Origin: an uncultured Anaerolineaceae bacterium
GTDB lineage: Bacteria > Chloroflexota > Anaerolineae > Anaerolineales > Anaerolineaceae
Direction of reading: 5' to 3'
Length of the DNA stretch: 5,595 bases
Assembly: GCA_937894825.1 (NCBI GenBank)
Contig: CALCQT010000310.1
Location: forward strand, 1-5,595
The translations under genes were made by a program, and so were the position numbers. Position 1 is the stretch's first letter; every line of letters begins with the position of its first letter. The notes beneath the pieces are model-generated. The model made no database searches. It was not told the origin of the DNA and worked only from the letters and a program-made list of their open reading frames with translations. Shown in pieces: positions 1 to 5,595 of this stretch.

Positions 1-1064
1 AGCAGCACGCGGGGTCTTCGCATAATCTGCCAGTCGGGACAGGATTAACTTCAGCGACGAGCTGCATCTATAAAGTGACTGTCGACAGCGGTTTGATCGG
101 CTGGGGCGAGACCAACCCCATTATCAATTTGAAATTCCATCGCAGACTTTTCGATGAGAAGATCCGGGATCGTTTGTGCGGCGTGGATGTATTCGACCGC
201 AATGAAATTCTGCAACAATTAAGCCAAACATTTGTGCCGCCAATTTTTTCGAAGAGTTTGCTGGCCGGGATTGATATAGCTTGCTGGGATATTATTGGCA
301 AGGCCGTGCAACAGCCGGTTTATAACCTGCTGGGAGGGAAAGTACGCGATCGGGCAGGCATCGCGTATTGCATCGGAATTTATGAGGATGTCATCGCGCG
401 TGACAAAATTCAATCGATCAGGGACCAGGGGTTCAAGACGATCAAAACCAAGGGCGGCGGCGATGTGAATGATGATATCCGCAGAGCTTGGCTTTGCAGA
501 GAGTGGGCGGGGGATGAAATCGAGCTGCGCATTGACATGAATCAGGGTTATGATATCACACAGGCGGTGCGGTTCTTAGGCTCGGTCGAATCCTTGAATC
601 TTGAATATGTGGAACAGCCGATCCTGGTCAACCATTTCGATCAGATGGCAACGCTTATTCAGAAATCGCTGACACCGATTGCCATCAATGAAGATTGTTA
701 CATTCCGCACAATTTGCTCCAGTATATCCTGTCCAATGCGATTGATTTGGCCGTGATCGATTTGGATCCATTGGGCGGTATTTCCGCGCTGGTGAAGATG
801 GCGAATATTTGTCAGGAACTTGGTATCCCTTTGGCTCATCATTGCGGTTTTGACATGGGGATTAAAACTGCGGCTATTTTGCAGGTTTACGCTGCGAAGG
901 CTGCGCTCTCCCATCCGACGGACAGCACCTACATGGGACATGCTGACGACATTCTGGTTGAAAAGATCCCGATTATCGATGGCAGTTTTGTGATCTCAGA
1001 CAAGCCCGGTCTTGGGATTGAGGTGGACCCGGAAAAAATCAGTCGTTATGCCGTCACCATGTAA
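1..1064 (+). CDS. Enolase-superfamily enzyme, mandelate racemase/muconate lactonizing type (5' partial)
   Basis: The frame is open to the left edge (first whole codon at 3), and the residues before the GTG at 75 align without gaps to the downstream paralogue. The gene therefore starts outside the window, about 22 codons are missing, and the GTG is internal. The full protein would be about 375 aa, as in the paralogue. Visible motifs are a KxK pair (K-T-K, codons 444 and 450), the metal ligands Asp at 534 (IDMN), Glu at 612 (YVEQP) and Glu at 690 (INED), an Asp at 759 five residues before a GG pair, and a His pair at 837-842 (AHHCGFD). In the family, KxK and the Asp/His dyad are acid/base residues that abstract the proton alpha to a Mg2+-bound carboxylate. 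This arrangement is mandelate racemase-like and fits a dehydratase or racemase/epimerase of a hydroxy or sugar acid; the substrate cannot be told. The protein is probably cytosolic and probably co-transcribed with the next gene (59-base gap). Confidence 0.9.
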   Translation, partial: QHAGSSHNLPVGTGLTSATSCIYKVTVDSGLIGWGETNPIINLKFHRRLFDEKIRDRLCGVDVFDRNEILQQLSQTFVPPIFSKSLLAGIDIACWDIIGKAVQQPVYNLLGGKVRDRAGIAYCIGIYEDVIARDKIQSIRDQGFKTIKTKGGGDVNDDIRRAWLCREWAGDEIELRIDMNQGYDITQAVRFLGSVESLNLEYVEQPILVNHFDQMATLIQKSLTPIAINEDCYIPHNLLQYILSNAIDLAVIDLDPLGGISALVKMANICQELGIPLAHHCGFDMGIKTAAILQVYAAKAALSHPTDSTYMGHADDILVEKIPIIDGSFVISDKPGLGIEVDPEKISRYAVTM

Positions 1065-1123
1065 GTTTATGCTTTCGTCAAAACACGTTTTATCCATATT
1101 AATAAGCAAACAAGAGCGAAACT

Positions 1124-2251
1124 ATGAAAATTAAAGACATTGAATTGTTTTTTGTGAAGATTCCTGTAATCCCGACGTTAAAAGGTGGTATCGCGCCTTA
1201 TCGGGGGCACGATTGTCCGCCTGGACAAGGACTCGAATTTGCCGAAAGCTGTCTGGTAAAACTGTACACAGACGATGGGATCACCGGATGGGGCGAGGCA
1301 AATATCATAATGAACCCCGTTGTTCAGAAGTCTCTTTTTGAAGACTATATTCGCCCCCTGGTGATCGGGCAGGATTGTTTCAGTGCGGATGCGTTTATCT
1401 CAAAGGCAGCAAAATCTTTTGAACCCCCGATCGGGATCAGAGGCGTCCTGACGGCGGTTGATATCGCCTGTATGGATATTATGGGTAAAGCATTTGAGCG
1501 TCCGGTTTATTCACTTTTGGGCGGAAAAATTCGATCAAAGGTGGAGATTGCTTACTGTCAGGGCCTTGAGGATTTCGCCTGCACCCGGGACCGGATCGCA
1601 ATGATCAAAGAAATGGGCTATTTGACCTATAAAACCACCGGCGGACAGGACCTGTATTCGGACATCGAACGGGCCAGGGTAATTCGGGAAGCGGCCGGGG
1701 ATACGATGAATATTCGTGTGGATATGAATGAGGCGTATGACCTGATTTCAGCGGTTCGTTATTTCACAGCGATCAATGATTTTGGATTCGAATATGTTGA
1801 GCAGCCCTTACGTGTGAATGATTTTGACGGATTCGGCAGCTTACGAAAACGGTTCGCGACGCCTGTTGCGATCAATGAAGATTCTTATATACCCAATAAT
1901 TTATATGAATATGCAAAACGTGATGCAATTGATGCCGCGGTTGTCGATATGGATCCTTGCGGCGGGATATCTCAAATTTCCAAGGTGGCTGATTTTTCTG
2001 AAGCAATTGATTTATCATTAATACATCATTGCGGTTTTGATTTGGGGATAAAAACCGCGGCGATTTTGCAGGTTTATGCTGCGAAGTTCGCTTTCTCAAG
2101 GGCGATGGATAGTGTCTATATGGAGCTTGAGGACGACATTCTCTGTGAAAAGCTGAAGATTAAGGACGGCAGCTTTGTCATTCCCGATTTGCCCGGACTG
2201 GGGATTGAAGTGGCTGAGGAGAAAGTCCGCCGGTATTCATTCTTTGATTAA
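1124..2251 (+). CDS. Enolase-superfamily paralogue with altered KxK motif
   Basis: A complete 375-aa protein with an N-terminal capping domain (about 1-125), a barrel domain, and a C-terminal return to the cap (PGLGIEV near the end). The metal ligands D200, E226 and E252 are present, as are D275 (five residues before GG) and H301/H302, so the binding site and the His/Asp dyad look intact. The KxK motif reads K170-T171-T172: the second Lys, a general base in mandelate racemase and muconate lactonizing enzymes, is Thr. The upstream paralogue keeps K-T-K at the same aligned position. One-sided (His-only) chemistry, such as a dehydration, is possible; loss of activity or a new role is also possible. 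The ATG start has only a weak AAGAG Shine-Dalgarno at 1112-1116, but the protein begins with a normal family N-terminus (MKIKDIELFFVKIP). It probably shares a transcript with the gene before it and the RidA gene after it. Confidence 0.92.
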   Translation: MKIKDIELFFVKIPVIPTLKGGIAPYRGHDCPPGQGLEFAESCLVKLYTDDGITGWGEANIIMNPVVQKSLFEDYIRPLVIGQDCFSADAFISKAAKSFEPPIGIRGVLTAVDIACMDIMGKAFERPVYSLLGGKIRSKVEIAYCQGLEDFACTRDRIAMIKEMGYLTYKTTGGQDLYSDIERARVIREAAGDTMNIRVDMNEAYDLISAVRYFTAINDFGFEYVEQPLRVNDFDGFGSLRKRFATPVAINEDSYIPNNLYEYAKRDAIDAAVVDMDPCGGISQISKVADFSEAIDLSLIHHCGFDLGIKTAAILQVYAAKFAFSRAMDSVYMELEDDILCEKLKIKDGSFVIPDLPGLGIEVAEEKVRRYSFFD

Positions 2252-2275
2252 GTTTACTGACTCTGAGTTAGAAGG

Positions 2276-2294
2276 AAGATTTGTTCCGAATCTT
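2276..2294 (+). other. Small hairpin between the second enolase-family gene and the RidA gene
   Basis: AAGATT (2276-2281) and AATCTT (2289-2294) form a perfect 6-bp inverted repeat around a 7-base loop, extendable by two G-T pairs. Only a short T run follows, so it is too weak to call a terminator. It could modestly lower read-through into the RidA gene or be chance in AT-rich DNA. Confidence 0.25.
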
Positions 2295-2325
2295 TTGGGT
2301 TGGATGTGACACACAATAAATTATT

Positions 2326-2333
2326 AAGGAGGG
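2326..2333 (+). promoter_or_regulatory. Strong Shine-Dalgarno site for the RidA gene
   Basis: AAGGAGGG lies four bases before the GTG at 2338. It is the strongest ribosome binding site in the left block and decides the start, because the protein has no other start-like Met before its conserved core. It suggests the RidA protein is translated more efficiently than the two enzymes upstream. Confidence 0.8.
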
Positions 2334-2337
2334 TTTT

Positions 2338-2799
2338 GTGGATATTTATAAGCATCTTAAACAAGTCAGTATTGAAATTCCTGAATTGCCCAAACCGGTT
2401 GCTTCTTATCTGCCTGCAATCGTATTTGAAAATCAAATTTACGTATCCGGACAAACTGGTACACTGGATCAAAAACTAGTCTATCAAGGCAAACTGGGGG
2501 CGGAGGTATCTGTTCTGGATGGCAAGGCTTCCGCACGTTTGGCTGCACTGAATTGCCTTGCGGCGCTCCAGGCGGTTCTGGGGGATCTGAATCGGGTGGA
2601 AAGAATACTGCGGGTGACCGGTTATGTCGCTTCGGCTGAGGGATTTAATCAGCAACCGGCTGTTATCGAAGGCGCTTCTGCGCTTTTGATCGAAGTATTT
2701 GGCGAAAAAGGATGGCATGCCAGAAGCGCGATCGGAGTCGCCGAACTGCCATCCAGTGCACCGATAGAAATTGAGTTGATTGCGGCCTTGGCAAAATAA
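2338..2799 (+). CDS. RidA/YjgF/YER057c/UK114-family protein
   Basis: A 153-aa protein with the Rid fold signatures: YVSGQTG at 35-41, an Ala/Leu-rich helix around 65-82 with a following LNRVERILRVTGYV strand, and the C-terminal pattern HARSAIGVAELPSSAPIEIELIA. R129 matches the Arg of E. coli RidA (R105) that holds the substrate carboxylate, and E144 matches its conserved Glu (E120), so enamine/imine deaminase activity is plausible. Rid proteins are small cytosolic trimers that hydrolyse reactive enamine/imine intermediates released by amino-acid enzymes. At about 25 residues longer than E. coli RidA, it belongs with the longer Rid subgroup, whose members are less well characterised. The start is GTG, supported by a strong Shine-Dalgarno. 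It lies 86 bases after the second enolase-family gene on the same strand and is probably last in that operon. A direct link to the upstream reaction is inference. Confidence 0.9.
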   Translation: MDIYKHLKQVSIEIPELPKPVASYLPAIVFENQIYVSGQTGTLDQKLVYQGKLGAEVSVLDGKASARLAALNCLAALQAVLGDLNRVERILRVTGYVASAEGFNQQPAVIEGASALLIEVFGEKGWHARSAIGVAELPSSAPIEIELIAALAK

Positions 2800-2920
2800 T
2801 GTTGTGATTAGAATGAACTTGGTTTGCTGTTGATTCCTTTCCTGCTGAACATTATATTTGTTGGGAGACGGAAATCCCTACAGCGTCCGTAAGTTTTCCG
2901 GTCGGGTTAGATTCCAGCGG

Positions 2921-2956
2921 AAAAAAGAACCAGAGCTTTTTCTCTGGTTCTTTTTT
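2921..2956. terminator. Bidirectional intrinsic terminator between convergent genes
   Basis: A perfect 15-bp inverted repeat (2921-2935 and 2942-2956) encloses a 6-base loop. The core GAACCAGAG/CTCTGGTTC is flanked by an A-run on the left and a T-run on the right, so each strand reads as a stem followed by a U-tract. It sits 121 bases after the RidA stop and 17 bases after the stop of the methionine synthase-like gene, which fits a shared terminator for both operons. Confidence 0.92.
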
Positions 2957-2973
2957 TCGCTATTGCCAGTGCT

Positions 2974-4104
2974 CTAACTCCCCCACACCTCTTCAGCGAT
3001 CTCCCGGATGAAGGCGATCTTGTCCCACTGCTGTGCCTCGGTCAGAATATTGCCTTCCTCGGTGGAGGCAAACCCACACTGCGGGCTCAGGCACAGGCGG
3101 TCCAGCGGCAGAACTTTGGCAGCCTCGTTGATGCGGGCGATGATCTGCGCTTTATCTTCCAGCTCACCGATCTTTGATGAGACCAGCCCCAGCACCACCA
3201 GCTTCCCATCCGAGACATGCTGCAGCGGCTGGAAATCCCCTGCCCGGTCGGTATCGAACTCCAGGTAATACCCCGTGACGTTTTCCTTCCCGAACAGCGT
3301 CTCCGCAATCGGCGCATAGCCGCCGGAAGAGGCCCAAGTCGAATGGTAGTTTCCGCGGCAGACGTGCGTCGTCATGGTCAGGTCCGCCGGCAGCCCAGCC
3401 AGCGCCAAATTATTCACGTGCAGATAGACATCCGCGATTGCCTGGATCGATCCGCCCGCCGCTTCAACGGCTTTGGCGAATTCGGGATCGCACAGCATCC
3501 CCCAGGTGCAATCATCAAACTGCACATTGCGGCAGCCCGCGGCATAAAGATCCTCGATGACCTGTTTATAAGCGGCGGCAATGTCGGTATACAGCGCTTC
3601 GCGGTCGGGATAGAACTGATCGGTGACCGGCCGGTTCTCGGGGCGGTCGATCTCGGCCAGGAATTGTGCCGGCGCGGGGATGGTCTGGCGGGCAATCACG
3701 CCGTCCGTCGCGAGCGACTGCACGAACTTGAAGTGATCGACGAAAGGATGATTTTCCCCACTGATCTTTCCGGTCAGACGGGCGGTCTCGGCGCGGGTCA
3801 CTTCGCTCTGGAATTGATATCCGCTTTCAGGCGTAGCCTGCTCAACGCCATTCAGTCCCCACATGAAATCCAGATGCCACCAGCTGCGGCGAAATTCGCC
3901 ATCAGTAATCGCATGCAAGCCGGAGGCTATCTGATGCGCGATCAGTTGCGTTATTTCTTCGTCCTCTACCTGCTTCAATTCTGCAGCTTGGATTTGTCCG
4001 GCGGTGAACGCTGCCCGAGCTGTCTTCAGCCGTTCCGGCCGCAGAAAACTGCCCACGACATCAAATCGGAACGGGGGTGTGTTTCTTGGGGTAATTTCTT
4101 TCAT
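2974..4104 (-). CDS. Cobalamin-independent methionine synthase-like protein (YxjG/YxjH type, single C-terminal-type barrel)
   Basis: A 376-aa protein homologous to the C-terminal catalytic barrel of MetE but lacking its N-terminal half. This is the size and layout of B. subtilis YxjG/YxjH, predicted methyltransferases. Visible motifs are VGSFLRPERLK (17-27), ITDGEFRRSWW (66-76), VQFDDCTW (194-201) and the likely Zn ligands H247 and C249 (HVC), E282 (YYLEFDTD) and C343 (PQCGFAS), which correspond to the His/Cys/Glu/Cys site of MetE that activates homocysteine thiolate. Methyl transfer to homocysteine or a related thiol is the expected role; the methyl donor is uncertain because the folate-binding N-terminal half is absent. 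The ATG start has an AAGGA Shine-Dalgarno 9 bases upstream; the ATG 19 bases further upstream is out of frame. The gene lies 84 bases downstream of nrdB on the same strand and may be co-transcribed. Confidence 0.92.
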   Translation of the reverse strand: MKEITPRNTPPFRFDVVGSFLRPERLKTARAAFTAGQIQAAELKQVEDEEITQLIAHQIASGLHAITDGEFRRSWWHLDFMWGLNGVEQATPESGYQFQSEVTRAETARLTGKISGENHPFVDHFKFVQSLATDGVIARQTIPAPAQFLAEIDRPENRPVTDQFYPDREALYTDIAAAYKQVIEDLYAAGCRNVQFDDCTWGMLCDPEFAKAVEAAGGSIQAIADVYLHVNNLALAGLPADLTMTTHVCRGNYHSTWASSGGYAPIAETLFGKENVTGYYLEFDTDRAGDFQPLQHVSDGKLVVLGLVSSKIGELEDKAQIIARINEAAKVLPLDRLCLSPQCGFASTEEGNILTEAQQWDKIAFIREIAEEVWGS

Positions 4105-4135
4105 CTTTCAAATTCCTTTTCATAATGTGATGCAA

Positions 4136-4160
4136 GGCGGCCGGACTTTTGCCGGCCGCC
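4136..4160 (-). other. GC-rich hairpin between nrdB and the methionine synthase-like gene
   Basis: GGCGGCCGG (4136-4144) and CCGGCCGCC (4152-4160) form a perfect 9-bp all-GC stem with a 7-base loop. Read on the - strand it lies about 29 bases after the nrdB stop and 32 bases before the next start, followed by TTGCATCAC and not a U-run. It could partially end the nrd transcript, stabilise its 3' end, or act as an attenuator; without a U-tract it is not a standard intrinsic terminator. Confidence 0.5.
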
Positions 4161-4188
4161 CTGGTGTTAATTCTAATGAATTTGCAAG

Positions 4189-5211
4189 TTATTTTGCTGA
4201 ATCCCTGACATTTCCGGAATCATTGGACTGGTCATAAGCGCGGGCGTTCACTTCATAACTTGTGTTCTGCGATTCAAAAAAGTTGACCAGTTCAAATACG
4301 TCCGTGGCAGTGCTCATCCATTTGGCCGGGTTGGTGGCGTGATAGTGCGGCGTGAGCCCTAATTCTTCCAGCCGCCGGTCGGCCACGTATTGCACATATT
4401 GGTTGACATAGTCAGCGTTCAGCCCCAGGATGCCGTTCGGGAACAACGCCCGGTTGTAATTTGACTCCAGTTCGACGCCCTCGATGACCAGCGCCTCGAT
4501 TTCGGACGCGAATTCCGGCGTGACCAGATCGGGATTTTCCTCCAGCAGCGTCAAAATGAGCTGGATGCCGAATTTCAGGTGCAGGCTTTCGTCGCGCAAC
4601 ACCCACTGGATCATGGAGCCGAAATTGCGCAGAATGTTGCGCTGGCGGAACGAGAGCGTGACCATAAAGCCGCTGTAAAACCAGATGCCCTCCATGACGA
4701 TGTTGTAAGCCACCAGATTGCGGATAAAATCCCGCTGCCCGTCCGGCGTGTTGATGTCATAACGGTCATCGGTCATGCGCTGCATGGTGCGGTTGATGAA
4801 CGCTTCCTTGGCCTGCATGGCGGGCAGCTCCAGATGCGTCTGATAAACTTGCTCACGGTCTACCGGCAGCGTCTCCAACACATACTCGAAGGCGACGCAG
4901 TGATTGGCTTCCTCCCACATCTGCTTGGCCAGATAAAGGTGACATTCGGCCGATTTCAGGTAGGGATAGACGCCGAGCGCCAGGACGCGGTTGACGATCA
5001 GCTCCGCGGGGTTGAAAAAGGATAGAATAAACTCGACGGCGTGCTTCTCGTCCTCCGTCATATTCGCCCAATCTTCCAGATCCTCTTTGAGCGAAATTTC
5101 GTGCGGGTACCAGGTATTGGCGATGGCCTGGTCATACAATTCACGCGCCCAGGGGTACTGGGACGGGTGCAGATTATAATCCTGCGGGCTTGCTTTCCCG
5201 ATGAGTGGCAT
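4189..5211 (-). CDS. nrdB: Class I ribonucleotide reductase small (beta) subunit, class Ic-like
   Basis: A 340-aa R2 protein, close to the 346 aa of Chlamydia trachomatis R2. It supplies the oxidant for reduction of ribonucleotides to deoxyribonucleotides by the NrdA partner. The metal ligands read E70, E101, H104, E174, E208 and H211. These match C. trachomatis E89, E120, H123, E193, E227 and H230, as I recall them, all at one offset of 19. The residue four after H104 is F108, matching chlamydial F127, where class Ia/Ib enzymes carry the radical Tyr; the first ligand is Glu and not Asp. W34 (TWYP) and D207 (RDESLH) would form the Trp-Asp relay, and Y319 matches Y338 at the C-terminus. A Mn/Fe cofactor is therefore expected. 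ATG start with AAAGGAGT at 5217-5224, 15 bases after nrdA, so clearly one operon. Confidence 0.95.
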   Translation of the reverse strand: MPLIGKASPQDYNLHPSQYPWARELYDQAIANTWYPHEISLKEDLEDWANMTEDEKHAVEFILSFFNPAELIVNRVLALGVYPYLKSAECHLYLAKQMWEEANHCVAFEYVLETLPVDREQVYQTHLELPAMQAKEAFINRTMQRMTDDRYDINTPDGQRDFIRNLVAYNIVMEGIWFYSGFMVTLSFRQRNILRNFGSMIQWVLRDESLHLKFGIQLILTLLEENPDLVTPEFASEIEALVIEGVELESNYNRALFPNGILGLNADYVNQYVQYVADRRLEELGLTPHYHATNPAKWMSTATDVFELVNFFESQNTSYEVNARAYDQSNDSGNVRDSAK

Positions 5212-5216
5212 AGGGT

Positions 5217-5224
5217 ACTCCTTT
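5217..5224 (-). promoter_or_regulatory. Shine-Dalgarno site for nrdB
   Basis: Read on the - strand, AAAGGAGT lies 5 bases before the nrdB ATG, inside the 15-base gap after the nrdA stop. It supports this start and direct co-translation of the two subunits from one message. Confidence 0.75.
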
Positions 5225-5226
5225 CA

Positions 5227-5595
5227 TTATTGACAACTGTCGCACTGCAGCCGTTCCTGTGGATCAATCGGACAGGCCATTGCATTCGCTTCGTTTGCAT
5301 CGTTCGCGCTTGTTTGGATCGATTGGGCCGTTCGTACTGGTCGCGCCGGCTGCGTTGGTTGTGAGGCTGCCGGCACAGCGGCTGGATTTTCTGCTCGGCG
5401 CAGCGCGCCGAAGCCGGTTTTGCCGGTCTGCTCCCGCTTGTTGACAGCGGTGGTGCTTTGTTCGGCGGTGTGGCGCGGTTTCATGTGCAGATAATAGGTG
5501 CTTTTCAACCCTTTTTTCCAGGCGGTCAGATAGATTTCCATCAGGTCATCAATCGAACGGGTGTCCAGGTACATGTTGCGGGAGATGGCTTGATC
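5227..5595 (-). CDS. nrdA: Class I ribonucleotide reductase large (alpha) subunit, C-terminal end (5' partial)
   Basis: The last 122 residues of NrdA; the rest lies beyond the right edge, and the frame is open to base 5595. The piece begins DQAISRNMYLDTRSIDDLM, a family-typical end of the catalytic barrel. AWKKGLKSTYYLHMKPRH contains a Tyr-Tyr pair (codons at 5491-5496) matching E. coli Y730/Y731, the alpha-subunit end of the radical transfer path. After that comes a disordered linker of about 60 residues rich in Ala, Pro, Gln and Thr, and a C-terminal C-D-S-C pair (QCDSCQ) that would shuttle electrons from thioredoxin or a similar reductant into the active site. The large part carrying the active-site Cys residues and any ATP-cone is not visible. 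It is followed after 15 bases by nrdB. Confidence 0.93.
   Translation of the reverse strand, partial: DQAISRNMYLDTRSIDDLMEIYLTAWKKGLKSTYYLHMKPRHTAEQSTTAVNKREQTGKTGFGALRRAENPAAVPAASQPTQPARPVRTAQSIQTSANDANEANAMACPIDPQERLQCDSCQ

Noticed and set aside
75..77. GTG at 75 as the start of the first gene
   Set aside because: The frame is open upstream to the window edge, and residues before it (HNLPVGTGL...) align to the paralogue without gaps.
2295..2322. Promoter-like TTGGGT ... TAAATT before the RidA gene
   Set aside because: The match to consensus is poor, and the implied start site would fall inside the Shine-Dalgarno sequence.
3217..4125. 302-codon open frame on the + strand
   Set aside because: It is entirely antisense to the methionine synthase-like gene, whose motifs and Zn ligands are intact. 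The Arg/Gly/Gln-rich product shows no family features and is typical of a GC-rich shadow frame.
4579..5025. 148-codon open frame on the + strand
   Set aside because: It is antisense to nrdB, with no recognisable motif and no ribosome binding evidence.
4189..5211. R2-like ligand-binding oxidase (R2lox) as an alternative identity for NrdB
   Set aside because: The spacing between the first and second ligands is 31 residues, as in class Ic R2, not 33 as in R2lox, and nrdA sits directly upstream.
5041..5364. 107-codon open frame on the + strand spanning the nrdA/nrdB junction
   Set aside because: It is antisense to two well-supported genes and has no coding signature.

Overview
The window holds five genes and a sixth cut by the right edge, in two convergent blocks that meet at a bidirectional terminator near 2921-2956. 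The left block (+ strand) has two tandem enolase-superfamily genes of the mandelate racemase/muconate lactonizing type, the first missing its N-terminus at the left edge, then a RidA/YjgF-family gene. The right block (- strand) is transcribed from the right edge inward: the C-terminal end of a class I ribonucleotide reductase large subunit (nrdA), the small subunit (nrdB), and a single-domain cobalamin-independent methionine synthase homologue of the YxjG/YxjH type.

The most notable content is the ribonucleotide reductase. The NrdB protein has Phe at the usual Tyr-radical position (F108) and Glu instead of Asp as the first metal ligand (E70). All six ligands and the C-terminal Tyr match the Chlamydia trachomatis class Ic enzyme at one constant offset of 19 residues. 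It is therefore very probably a tyrosyl-radical-free enzyme with a Mn/Fe-type cofactor. The two enolase-superfamily paralogues are about half identical by eye, but the second has lost the second Lys of the KxK motif (K-T-T instead of K-T-K), which usually acts as a general base. The pair may therefore have different chemistries. The RidA gene behind them could clear a reactive enamine/imine intermediate, but no substrate can be read from the sequence.

The blocks look different in composition: the left one is AT-richer and the right one is GC-rich with C/G-ending codons. This may reflect different gene histories. The organism is an unidentified bacterium. The mix of a class Ic ribonucleotide reductase, a YxjG-like protein and sugar-acid-type enolase-superfamily genes would fit an environmental lineage such as Chloroflexota (Anaerolineae), but that is a guess from gene content. 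I see no tRNA, rRNA, CRISPR array, insertion sequence or phage gene. The longest gene-free stretch is 2800-2973 (174 bases), which holds the terminator.
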